This document shows, in pieces, positions 1-7,053 of a stretch of DNA of 11,450 bases (positions are counted from its first letter, which is position 1; each line of letters begins with the position of its first letter). Source of the stretch: Nitrososphaeria archaeon (GTDB lineage Archaea > Thermoproteota > Nitrososphaeria > JACIWG01). Position numbers and translations under genes: made by a program. The notes under the pieces are model-generated. The model did no database searches and was not told where the DNA came from. It saw only the letters and a program-made list of their open reading frames with translations. The stretch lies in NCBI GenBank assembly GCA_029776125.1, contig JARVJS010000147.1, positions 1 to 11,450 on the forward strand. The letters are read 5' to 3'.

Positions 1-1017
1 GCGGAACAGCACTGGAGCAGTTTGCTCCAGAAAAACGGCAGCGATGCTGATGTGCGTCGCGGTTTGGTCCCCTTGCATAAATATGGTCTAGGGTGGGAGA
101 AACTTGTTGAAAAGGCATGCGAGGGTGCGGAGGAAGTTTCTTCTTTTAATGCTGATGCAATAGAGTTTATGAGGGGTATAGCTGATGGCGCTGGTGTTTC
201 ATTAAATGATGTTTTGGTGCTTAATTATAGGTACGAGATTATCTTTTCAGAAAAGTCTTCATGTACTTCCATAGGTTTTTCTAACGATGAGGATACTTTT
301 ATTGCCCAAAATTGGGATTTGTATGCTGGAATTGAAGCTAATGTTGTCAACTTACGGTACAGAATTAATGGTGGGCCAACAGTTTTTACTCAAGTTGAGG
401 CTGGTGCTTTAACGCATAGGGGATTAAATTCTGAAGGTATTGGATTATGTATTAATGCGCTTAGGTCAAAGGATGATGGTGGAAAACTTGGAGTTCCAGC
501 TATTACCGTTTTAGGGTGGAGTATTCTAAATTGTAGAAGATTTTCAAGAATATTTGAGCTTGTTAAGGATGCGAAGAGAAATTCTTCAATAAACTTTTTG
601 CTCGCCAAAAAGGATTTTATTGTAGACTTGGAACTAACACCAGAAGATTTTGAGTATATAGAGGAAGATGATAATGGAATCATCGTACACACAAATCATT
701 TTATAAGCGATAGGTTTAGAAGATTAAATGCTGGTCTCAAAGGATTGTCTGGAGACACTTTCGTTAGAGAAATTAGGGCAAGACAGTTGATCAGAAAACT
801 AAACTATCTATTAAATGTAGAGAATGTGAAAGAAATTTTTAGAGACCATTTCGATTACCCATCATCAATCTGTAGACACCTTGATGGAACAGGTGACGAT
901 TCCATTTCAAAAATTAAGACTCTTGGGTCAACAATTTTTGAAACTTGTAAAAACATTTGCCATTATACAGTAGGCAATCCATGCGAAAACGAGTATATTA
1001 CCAGCAAAACTTTTTAG
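1..1017 (+). CDS. C45-family (acyl-CoA:6-APA acyltransferase-like) Ntn hydrolase, 5' end cut by window
   Basis: The frame is open from base 1 to the TAG at 1015-1017, so the N-terminus is outside the window. A TTG at 22 is possible but unlikely, because in-frame codons before it fit the family and the usual N-terminal GxPxExGxxxG segment is missing. Numbering from that TTG, SSCTS holds Cys81 (codon 262-264), the expected N-terminal nucleophile exposed by autoproteolysis. It is followed by AQNWDL, the GLNSEGIGLCINAL segment, HTNHF and YPSSICR, all at the spacing I recall for fungal isopenicillin-N acyltransferase. Members cleave or transfer amide-linked acyl groups; prokaryotic substrates are mostly unknown. 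No signal peptide can be judged. The codons favour T in third position (ATT over ATA), unlike the kinase gene downstream. The family call is firm; the substrate and any link to the sugar genes are open. Confidence 0.85.
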   Translation, partial: AEQHWSSLLQKNGSDADVRRGLVPLHKYGLGWEKLVEKACEGAEEVSSFNADAIEFMRGIADGAGVSLNDVLVLNYRYEIIFSEKSSCTSIGFSNDEDTFIAQNWDLYAGIEANVVNLRYRINGGPTVFTQVEAGALTHRGLNSEGIGLCINALRSKDDGGKLGVPAITVLGWSILNCRRFSRIFELVKDAKRNSSINFLLAKKDFIVDLELTPEDFEYIEEDDNGIIVHTNHFISDRFRRLNAGLKGLSGDTFVREIRARQLIRKLNYLLNVENVKEIFRDHFDYPSSICRHLDGTGDDSISKIKTLGSTIFETCKNICHYTVGNPCENEYITSKTF

Positions 1018-1050
1018 AAAATGTGATACATGATATTTAAAATCAAATAA

Positions 1051-1091
1051 ACCATAAATAGCATAATCTATTTTTTTAATGGAGTGAGAAG
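1051..1091 (+). promoter_or_regulatory. TATA-like box and Shine-Dalgarno of the dehydrogenase gene
   Basis: CATAAATAG (1053-1061) lies about 35 nt before the ATG at 1092, which would place the transcript start near 1082. GGAGTGA at 1081-1087 is a good Shine-Dalgarno at normal spacing and decides the start codon. ATTTAAAA at 1035-1042 is an alternative TATA box giving a longer leader. Confidence 0.45.
1071..1077 (+). terminator. T7 tract after the C45 gene
   Basis: A run of seven T lies 54 nt after the C45 stop and just before the presumed transcription start of the dehydrogenase gene. Archaeal RNA polymerase terminates at such oligo-T runs without needing a hairpin, so this may end the C45 transcript. 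No stem-loop is seen. It could equally be part of the AT-rich promoter. Confidence 0.3.
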
Positions 1092-2123
1092 ATGAAGGCT
1101 GCCGTATTTTATGAACCACTAAAGTTGAAAGTTGAGGATGTGCCAAAGCCTGTTGTTGGAGCAAACGAGGTTTTAGTTAAAGTTAAGGCTGCAGCGATCT
1201 GTGGAACTGATTTAAGAATCTATAGGGGTACAAAGAAGATTAAAACACCGAGGATAATAGGACACGAGTTTGCTGGAGAAATCGTAGAGTTAGGGGAGAA
1301 TGTTGAAGGTTTCACTGTTGGCGATAGAGTAACAGTTTACCCCGTTATTGCATGTGGGAAATGTTATGCATGCATGATGGGTAGACCAAACATTTGCGTA
1401 AATAGACCAACTATAGGGTACGAGTATGATGGAGGTTTTGCAGAATATGTTAAGATACCAGAAGAGGCTATATCTTATGGTGCAGTAATCAAATTACCTG
1501 ACAAGATATCTTATGAGGAGGCAGCGATAACAGAGCCTCTGGCAGCATGCTTGAATGGAATAAATAGGCTTGATATTAAGCATGGAGACCATGTTTGGGT
1601 AGCTGGAGCGGGACCTATTGGGTTAATGCATGTTCAGCTTGCAAAGATTGCAGGCGCAAGTATAGTATTTGTTAGTGAAATGAACGAGTTTAGGGCAAGT
1701 AAGGCTAAAGAACTTGGAGCAGACATTGTAATAAATCCTCAAAAGGAAGATGTTTACCAGAAGATAATGAGTGAAACTGGAGGAAAGGGTGCTGACAAGA
1801 TAATAGTGGATGCTGGTGTTCCAAAGCTTATAGAAGATTCTCTAAAATGTGCTAGAAAGGGTGCTAGAGTAGTAATATTTGCAGGATGTCCTGAAGGTTC
1901 AAAGATAACCATTGATCCGAATTGGATACATTATAGGGAAATAGAGTTAACTGGCTCTTCAGCGTCGACACCTTATCTGCACAGGAAAGCAGTAGAGCTA
2001 GTGAATAATGGTAGGATTGACTTAAAGTCGCTTATAACGCATAAGCTAAAGCTAGAGGAAGTGGTAAAAGGTCTTGAAATGAAGGAAATGATTGAAGGAC
2101 TAAAGACGTTGGTCATACCGTAG
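1092..2123 (+). CDS. Zinc-dependent medium-chain dehydrogenase (sorbitol/threonine dehydrogenase-like)
   Basis: This 343-residue protein is a full-length zinc alcohol dehydrogenase of the MDR superfamily. The GroES-like N-terminal domain carries catalytic-zinc candidates Cys37 (ICGTD), His58-Glu59 (GHEFAG) and Glu148 (TEPLA). The structural-zinc loop has Cys88, Cys91, Cys94 and Cys102. The Rossmann domain has GAGPIG at 172-177, and an acidic residue, Glu196, ends the second strand, which favours NAD over NADP. Glu as a catalytic-zinc ligand is typical of polyol and threonine dehydrogenases. The gene has its own promoter and Shine-Dalgarno, and lies 59 nt before a class II aldolase and an FGGY kinase. 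I infer that it oxidises a polyol to a ketose for that pathway. L-threonine 3-dehydrogenase or a glucose/galactose dehydrogenase-type role cannot be excluded from motifs alone. Confidence 0.9.
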   Translation: MKAAVFYEPLKLKVEDVPKPVVGANEVLVKVKAAAICGTDLRIYRGTKKIKTPRIIGHEFAGEIVELGENVEGFTVGDRVTVYPVIACGKCYACMMGRPNICVNRPTIGYEYDGGFAEYVKIPEEAISYGAVIKLPDKISYEEAAITEPLAACLNGINRLDIKHGDHVWVAGAGPIGLMHVQLAKIAGASIVFVSEMNEFRASKAKELGADIVINPQKEDVYQKIMSETGGKGADKIIVDAGVPKLIEDSLKCARKGARVVIFAGCPEGSKITIDPNWIHYREIELTGSSASTPYLHRKAVELVNNGRIDLKSLITHKLKLEEVVKGLEMKEMIEGLKTLVIP

Positions 2124-2148
2124 CCTTACAAAAATTTTCTAGACAATA

Positions 2149-2160
2149 ATTTTTATTTAC
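2149..2160 (+). promoter_or_regulatory. TATA-like box of the aldolase-kinase operon
   Basis: The T-rich element ATTTTTATTTAC is centred about 28 nt before the ATG at 2183, and no Shine-Dalgarno precedes that ATG. This fits a leaderless transcript. The same T run could also terminate the dehydrogenase transcript. Confidence 0.4.
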
Positions 2161-2182
2161 CTAAAACTTTGCTATAGTGGTT

Positions 2183-2788
2183 ATGAGCACAAGTTTAGAT
2201 GATCTTATAGAAGAGTGTATTCAAATATCACAGGAAGCGTACAAGAGAGGACTGATTTCTGCCTCAGGCGGAAACATAAGTGCGAGAGTTGTAGGCGAAA
2301 ATAAGGTTATAATTAAGAGAACAGGCGCATCATTCAGAAACATGAAAAGAAGTGACATTATTATTATAGACTTGGATGGAAACGTTTTAGAGGGGAAGGG
2401 GAAGCCTTCTAAGGAAATAAACCTGCACCTTGGAATATATAAGGTTAGGGATGATGTTAACGCAGTATTCCACACCCATTCTATAGCCGCAACATCCTTT
2501 GCAGTCGTTGGAAAAGAAGTTCCTCTCGTCACGGTCCAAGGACTAAAGATTTTAGGAAAATGTCCAGTTGTAGGATATGGACCTCCAGGCTCAATAGAAC
2601 TAGCTGAAAAGACAAAAGAGGCTTTCAAGGATAAAAGTGTTAAAGTTGCAGTCCTACAGAGCCATGGAGCCGTAGCCGTGGGAAAAGATTTAGAGGAAGC
2701 ATACAATTACGCAGACCTACTAGAAGCCACAGCACAGATAGCAATATATTCAATGCAAATTGGGAAACCCTTACCCATACCATACTGA
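2183..2788 (+). CDS. Class II aldolase (L-fuculose-phosphate aldolase type)
   Basis: The 201-residue protein, counted from ATG 2183, has the class II aldolase/adducin fold signatures: SASGGNIS (26-33), KRTGAS (45-50), the PSKE catalytic glutamate Glu78, the zinc ligands His97 and His99 (HTHS), and the third ligand His161 (QSHG). Family members cleave a ketose 1-phosphate to dihydroxyacetone phosphate and an aldehyde using Zn2+. The length matches FucA-type aldolases, which usually act as cytosolic tetramers. A GTG at 2177 would add only two residues; ATG was chosen for its better distance from the TATA box. The kinase starts 7 nt after the stop, so the two are co-transcribed, which supports a kinase-aldolase pair. 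The substrate may be a fuculose, rhamnulose, ribulose, xylulose or erythrulose phosphate. Other enzymes of the fold (ribulose-5-phosphate epimerase, methylthioribulose-phosphate dehydratase) are less likely beside a kinase. Confidence 0.88.
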   Translation: MSTSLDDLIEECIQISQEAYKRGLISASGGNISARVVGENKVIIKRTGASFRNMKRSDIIIIDLDGNVLEGKGKPSKEINLHLGIYKVRDDVNAVFHTHSIAATSFAVVGKEVPLVTVQGLKILGKCPVVGYGPPGSIELAEKTKEAFKDKSVKVAVLQSHGAVAVGKDLEEAYNYADLLEATAQIAIYSMQIGKPLPIPY

Positions 2789-2795
2789 ATCCAAC

Positions 2796-4325
2796 ATGCC
2801 ATACCTACTTGGAATAGATGTTGGAACAAGCAGTACAAAAAGTGAACTATTTGACCTAGAAGGAAACTCTGTAGCTGTAGCACAGGAAGAGTATCCAATA
2901 ATAAGCCCAAAAGTAGGATACGCTGAAGAGGACCCGGAAAACGGCTGGTGGAAAGCATCACAGGATACAGTTAAAGAGGCACTAAAGATATCAAAGGTTA
3001 ATCCAAAAGAAATTTTAGGAGTATGCGTTAGCGGAACAAACGCCTGTATTCCAGTAGACCGTGAAGGTAAAGCTTTAACGAATGCTATAATGCAATTAGA
3101 TAATAGAAGCATAAAGTATGCGGAAAAGATTAGAGAAAAAGTTGGAGAAGAGACGGTCTTTAAGATAACAGGTAACAGAATTGCTTCAGGAACATTTCTT
3201 GCACCAACAATATTATGGATAAAAGAGAACATGCCAAAGGTCTTCGAAAAAACGTACAAGTTCATGGTTCCAACAGGCTTCATAACAATGAAGCTTACAG
3301 GAAAATATACGATAGACCTATCCAGGTGCTCGACCACACTACTTTATAAAATAGGAAAAGAAAAGGGGTGGTCACATGAACTCTGCCAAATGCTCGATAT
3401 TCCAATAGAAAAGCTTCCTGAATCATATATTTCAAAAGAAATTGTAGGAGAAGTATGTGATGAAGCTTCAAAGCGGACAGGGCTTGCTAAGGGGACACCA
3501 GTAGTTGCAGGATGCATGGACACGGTGGGAGCTGCAGTAGGCTCAGCAATACTGGACGAAGGTGAAGCATTCTATACATTAGGAACACTTGGAAGATTCT
3601 GCTGCTGTATAAGCGAACCAAAATTTGACAAGAGATTCATCAACATATGTCATGCAATCGAAGACAGGTGGCTAGCAATGGCTTTAATGCAGGGAGGGGG
3701 CCTTTCAATGAGATGGTTTAGGGACGAGTTGGCTACAGAAGCTATTGAGAAGGCAAAAATTTATGGGAAGTCAGCATATCAAATAATAGATGAGGAAGCT
3801 GAAAAAGTTCCAGCAGGGTCAAAAGGAATAATATTTCTACCATACCTATCGGGAGAAAAAAGCCCAATATGGGACCCATACGCTAGAGGAGTACTATTTG
3901 GTTTCACAGCAATGCATAGAAGAGGAGAGATTGCAAGAGCAGTAATGGAGGGTGTAGCATACAGCTTAAGACACAATATCGAGGTATTCGAGGAAGCAGG
4001 ATTTTCTATTCCAAGGATTAAGGTTGGTGGTGGAGGAGTAAAAAGTAGACTTTGGAGAAAAATTATTACAGACGTTACGGGAAAAAAAGTTGAGGTTACA
4101 AGAATGCTTGCTACAGAAACATTTGGGGATGCACTAATAGCAGGATTAGGTGTAAAAGCCTACAAAAGTGTAGACGAAATCAAAAAGATGGTTGAAATTG
4201 AAGAGGAGCTTGTGCCAGACGCTGAGAACCATAAAAGGTACACTAGGATGTTCAAACTGTATAAGAGAATCTACGATCACCTAAGAGAAGACTTCGTCGA
4301 ACTTTCAAACATAGAAGTTTCATAA
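2796..4325 (+). CDS. FGGY-family carbohydrate kinase
   Basis: This is a full-length FGGY sugar kinase of 509 residues. ATG 2796 was chosen because it places GIDVGTSSTK, the phosphate-1 motif, at residues 6-15. An in-frame TTG at 2760 would overlap the aldolase and add a 12-residue tail unlike the family. The sugar-binding segment reads MQLDNRS where xylulokinases usually have a WxDxR element. Asp242 in GCMDTVGAAVG is the expected catalytic base. LSGEKSPIWDPYARG and the C-terminal VGGGGVKSRLW and TETFGDAL segments form the ATP-binding half. It phosphorylates a ketose or related sugar with ATP in the cytosol. Pairing with a class II aldolase suggests a 1-phosphate product, as in L-fuculokinase or rhamnulokinase, rather than xylulose 5-phosphate. 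The specific sugar cannot be read from the sequence. Confidence 0.9.
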   Translation: MPYLLGIDVGTSSTKSELFDLEGNSVAVAQEEYPIISPKVGYAEEDPENGWWKASQDTVKEALKISKVNPKEILGVCVSGTNACIPVDREGKALTNAIMQLDNRSIKYAEKIREKVGEETVFKITGNRIASGTFLAPTILWIKENMPKVFEKTYKFMVPTGFITMKLTGKYTIDLSRCSTTLLYKIGKEKGWSHELCQMLDIPIEKLPESYISKEIVGEVCDEASKRTGLAKGTPVVAGCMDTVGAAVGSAILDEGEAFYTLGTLGRFCCCISEPKFDKRFINICHAIEDRWLAMALMQGGGLSMRWFRDELATEAIEKAKIYGKSAYQIIDEEAEKVPAGSKGIIFLPYLSGEKSPIWDPYARGVLFGFTAMHRRGEIARAVMEGVAYSLRHNIEVFEEAGFSIPRIKVGGGGVKSRLWRKIITDVTGKKVEVTRMLATETFGDALIAGLGVKAYKSVDEIKKMVEIEEELVPDAENHKRYTRMFKLYKRIYDHLREDFVELSNIEVS

Positions 4326-4343
4326 TTTTTTAGGAAAATAGAT

Positions 4344-4357
4344 AATTTTATAAAAAT
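4344..4357 (+). promoter_or_regulatory. TATA box of the aminopeptidase gene (leaderless)
   Basis: TTTTATAAAAAT is a strong TATA box centred about 27 nt before the ATG at 4378. No Shine-Dalgarno lies in front of that ATG, so transcription probably starts at or next to it. A T6 run at 4326-4331, directly after the kinase stop, may terminate the upstream operon. Confidence 0.6.
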
Positions 4358-4377
4358 AGTGACCGATAGATTGGTTT

Positions 4378-5448
4378 ATGGTAGACGATAGGATAGTAAA
4401 ACTTGCCAAACTTCTCGTAGAATATTCTACGGAAGTTAAAGCAGGAGATAGAGTACAAATAGCATGTGATGTTTATGCAAAAGATTTAGCCCTAGAAGTA
4501 TACAAGCAGTGCCTACTAAAAGACGCTTACCCATGGATAAAGGTTGACATTCCAGGAAGAAACTACATATTCTACAAGTATGCGAGTAATAAAATACTAA
4601 ACTTTTTCCCAGAACACGAATTTTATGAGATAAAAAATACTGACGTCTACATTGCCCTAAGGGCACCCTCAAATGTTAAGGAGCTGGCAAATATTGAAGC
4701 TTCAAGGATCTCACAACGTGTTAGGGTTCTTAAGCCAATATCAGATTGGAGGGTAGAGAAAACAAGATGGTGCGCCTTCTACTATCCAGCAGAATCATTG
4801 GCGCAGGAGGCTGGAATGGCTTTAGAAGAATTCGAGGAATTTGTGTACAATTCATGCCTAATAGACTGGAGAAGCCTATCAGACAGCCTACATAAGTTGA
4901 AGAACATGCTTGACAAAACAGACCAGGTACACATCATAGGAGAACATACAGACATAACATTTAGCATAAAGGGAAGAAATGCTGAAGTAGGTGATGGAAA
5001 AAAGAACATGCCAGACGGCGAAGTTTTTACGAGCATTGTAGAGGACAGTGTTAACGGACAAATCTTCTACGACATTCCAGCTGTATATTTGGGTAATGTT
5101 ATAGAAGGAGTAAGATTAAAATTCAAGGATGGAGTTGTTGTCGAAGCAGATGCAGTTTCAGGAAAAGACTTTCTAAAAAAGATATTGGAAACAGATGATG
5201 GTGCAAAAAGGCTTGGAGAATTTGGCATAGGCCTAAACTATAGTATAACAAGGCCGGTGAAGAATATACTATTTGACGAGAAAATAGGCGGCACAATACA
5301 TACAGCCCTAGGAAACGGCTACAAGGAAACATTAAGCAAAAACGTTTCAGCAATACACTGGGACATAATAAAGGATTTAAGAAAAGGTGGAAAAATATAC
5401 TTCGATAACCAGCTTGTGATGGAAAACGGGCAGTGGAAGATAAAATAG
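4378..5448 (+). CDS. M29-family metallo-aminopeptidase (AmpS/aminopeptidase T-like)
   Basis: The 356-residue protein matches the thermophilic aminopeptidase family M29. The N-terminal domain begins with LAKLLVEYSTEVKAGDRV, the usual opening of the family. The C-terminal catalytic domain holds the co-catalytic metal ligands: Glu215 (GEVF), Glu281 (GEFGIGLN), His308 (GTIHTALG), His327 and Asp329 (IHWDI), plus the conserved Tyr315 (GNGY). All expected ligands are present, so the enzyme should be active. It removes N-terminal residues from peptides in the cytosol with two divalent metals. Length is slightly below the roughly 370-410 residues usual for M29. It has its own TATA box and follows the sugar operon by 52 nt. 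Its stop codon lies 2 nt from the stop of the convergent flavodiiron gene, so any terminator must lie inside coding sequence. Substrate preference is unknown. Confidence 0.88.
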   Translation: MVDDRIVKLAKLLVEYSTEVKAGDRVQIACDVYAKDLALEVYKQCLLKDAYPWIKVDIPGRNYIFYKYASNKILNFFPEHEFYEIKNTDVYIALRAPSNVKELANIEASRISQRVRVLKPISDWRVEKTRWCAFYYPAESLAQEAGMALEEFEEFVYNSCLIDWRSLSDSLHKLKNMLDKTDQVHIIGEHTDITFSIKGRNAEVGDGKKNMPDGEVFTSIVEDSVNGQIFYDIPAVYLGNVIEGVRLKFKDGVVVEADAVSGKDFLKKILETDDGAKRLGEFGIGLNYSITRPVKNILFDEKIGGTIHTALGNGYKETLSKNVSAIHWDIIKDLRKGGKIYFDNQLVMENGQWKIK

Positions 5449-5450
5449 AC

Positions 5451-6620
5451 CTATGCACCCTTAACCTTTTTCGCCAACACCCTTCCAGCTTCAACAACAT
5501 TAGCCAAGTCAGTAGCATTCGGCCTACCATTAACATCAAGAACATACAGAATCTCAAGGTTAGCGCCAACAGCCTCCTTAATCTGCCTAACAGTCCCACC
5601 AGCCCACCCAAAAGAACTTAATATGACACAATATTTCGTAGGCGGACGCAGTGCATTAAAAAGGTAGAGAAAATAGACCATTAAAGGGTGAGCACCATTC
5701 AATACAGTTGGAGCAGCCAAAACAACAGCTCTAGCGTCAACAAGGTCCTTCACCAAATCACCCAAGTCAGCATAAGATAGATTATATTCTAAAACATTCA
5801 CACCCTCAGACAAAAGTGTTTTTGATATAGTTTGAGCCATGCATTCGGTAGAACCCCACATGCTCACATAAACTACAACAACCTTCTCTCTAGTAACACC
5901 TTCAACCCAACCCCTATAAAGGCCCAAAATCTTGTCAGGATTCTTGTATATTGGACCATGACTTGGAGCAATAATACTAACTTCAAAATCTTTTAACTTC
6001 TCAAGCGCAGCCTTACCCATAACCTTAAAAGGCATCATGATTTCACCAAAATATTTCTGCGCAAAAACAGGTAAATCCTCAACATCGTCATCGAAAAAAC
6101 CTTCAGCCAAATGTGCACCAAAAAAGTCGCAAGAAAACAGTATCTTATCCTCCTGAAGATATGTGAACATTGTTTCAGGCCAGTGCAGCATAGGAGCTTC
6201 AATAAACCTTAGGGTCTTTCTACCCAACTCGAGAACGTCTCCACCTTTTACAACATTTATCCTATCAGATGGAACATTATAGTATGTTTGAGCCATCTTA
6301 GCACCCTTTAAAGTTGTCAAAAGCTTAACCTTTCCATTCAAGCCCATCACATACGGTATTGCGCCAGCATGATCAGGTTCAGCATGATTCATAACCAAAT
6401 AGTCTAAATTCTCTAACCCAACTATGGAGTCAACATTCTTTTTCAATTCACCCTCAAACCCAGGATTAACAGTGTCAACAAGCAACTTCTTTTCGCCAAC
6501 AATAAGATAAGAGTTGTAGCTTGTACCACGTGGGAGAGGAATTAGAGCATCGAACATTCTACGATTCCAATCCTTTACACCAACCCAATAAACATTCTTA
6601 GAGATTTCAAAAAAACTCAA
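5451..6620 (-). CDS. A-type flavodiiron protein (O2/NO reductase)
   Basis: This 389-residue protein has the two classic domains. The N-terminal metallo-beta-lactamase-like domain (about 1-245) carries the diiron ligands His79, Glu81, Asp83 and His84 (HAEPDH), His146 (MLHWPET), Asp165 (SCDFFG) and His221 (APSHGP), at positions usual for the family. The C-terminal flavodoxin domain (about 247-389) has the FMN phosphate loop SMWGSTE (253-259) and AAPTVLNGAHP. No rubredoxin or flavin reductase domain is fused, hence class A. Such proteins reduce O2 to water or NO to N2O in the cytosol, using rubredoxin or, in methanogens, F420H2 (FprA). The start is TTG at 6620, supported by GGAGG (6625-6629) four bases upstream. 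It serves as oxygen or nitrosative stress defence in an anaerobe. Its electron donor is not encoded in this window. Confidence 0.95.
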   Translation of the reverse strand: MSFFEISKNVYWVGVKDWNRRMFDALIPLPRGTSYNSYLIVGEKKLLVDTVNPGFEGELKKNVDSIVGLENLDYLVMNHAEPDHAGAIPYVMGLNGKVKLLTTLKGAKMAQTYYNVPSDRINVVKGGDVLELGRKTLRFIEAPMLHWPETMFTYLQEDKILFSCDFFGAHLAEGFFDDDVEDLPVFAQKYFGEIMMPFKVMGKAALEKLKDFEVSIIAPSHGPIYKNPDKILGLYRGWVEGVTREKVVVVYVSMWGSTECMAQTISKTLLSEGVNVLEYNLSYADLGDLVKDLVDARAVVLAAPTVLNGAHPLMVYFLYLFNALRPPTKYCVILSSFGWAGGTVRQIKEAVGANLEILYVLDVNGRPNATDLANVVEAGRVLAKKVKGA

Positions 6621-6660
6621 TTTTCCTCCAATAAAAAGGATTCACATATGATATTTAAAT
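6621..6660 (-). promoter_or_regulatory. TATA box and Shine-Dalgarno of the flavodiiron gene
   Basis: On the minus strand, ATTTAAATAT (6660-6651) lies about 35 nt before the TTG start, and GGAGG (6629-6625) is an unambiguous Shine-Dalgarno. A transcript starting near 6630 would have a roughly 10-nt leader consisting almost only of the ribosome binding site. The Shine-Dalgarno is what justifies the TTG start. Confidence 0.6.
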
Positions 6661-6689
6661 GTATCCAAAGAAGATAAATTTGTTTACAA

Positions 6690-7052
6690 CTAGCCTTTTT
6701 TGAACAAAATTTTAGCCTTATCTAATATAATTGGATCACCAGCCAACACTATTCCATATTCTAGAACCTCTTTCACAAGCATACTCTTTTCTACAGCCAT
6801 ACGATAGAATTCCTCCTTAGTCAAGATTCTAGGTTCAATGTCAACGGGGCTCTTTGTTTCAAGATATTCAGAAAATCTATTCCAAGGAAGCTTAGGAACA
6901 TTTTCTGCAATTATAAGAACATCGGCATCAGAAAATGCTGTATAATCACCCCTTGCTAGAGAACCAAATAGAACAACCAATTCAGCCTTCCCTTCAAACA
7001 CAAGCTTTTTAGCATAGGATCTAAGGAACTCTAAAACATTCTCAAAATCCAT
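6690..7052 (-). CDS. MNT-type minimal nucleotidyltransferase (MntA-like antitoxin)
   Basis: The protein is 120 residues when started at ATG 7052, one base after the stop of the HEPN gene; the longer frame from 7097 only overlaps HEPN coding. It has the polymerase-beta-type nucleotidyltransferase motif LFGSLARGD followed by SDAD, exactly GSX10DXD (Gly30-Ser31, Asp42, Asp44), and a third carboxylate, Asp71 (VDIEPR). All three metal-binding acids are therefore present and it should be catalytic. Characterised MntA antitoxins transfer AMP to the HEPN toxin and neutralise it. The one-base spacing to the HEPN gene implies co-transcription. The order here is HEPN first. A role as a house-keeping or orphan HEPN/MNT pair, common in thermophilic archaea and of unproven function, is also possible. 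Confidence 0.88.
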   Translation of the reverse strand: MDFENVLEFLRSYAKKLVFEGKAELVVLFGSLARGDYTAFSDADVLIIAENVPKLPWNRFSEYLETKSPVDIEPRILTKEEFYRMAVEKSMLVKEVLEYGIVLAGDPIILDKAKILFKKG

Positions 7053-7053
7053 T

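Noticed and set aside
928..1164. 78-codon - strand frame spanning the C45/dehydrogenase spacer
   Set aside because: It overlaps two supported genes and runs through the + strand promoter and Shine-Dalgarno; the product has no recognisable feature.
2221..2706. 161-codon - strand frame inside the aldolase
   Set aside because: Pure antisense shadow of a gene with all catalytic residues conserved; the product is compositionally unusual (Ser/Pro/Phe).
2771..3337. 188-codon - strand frame inside the kinase
   Set aside because: Antisense shadow of the conserved FGGY N-terminal domain, with no start signals.
5123..5611. 162-codon - strand frame across the aminopeptidase/flavodiiron junction
   Set aside because: Its Leu/Arg-rich product matches nothing, and both overlapped frames are strongly supported genes.
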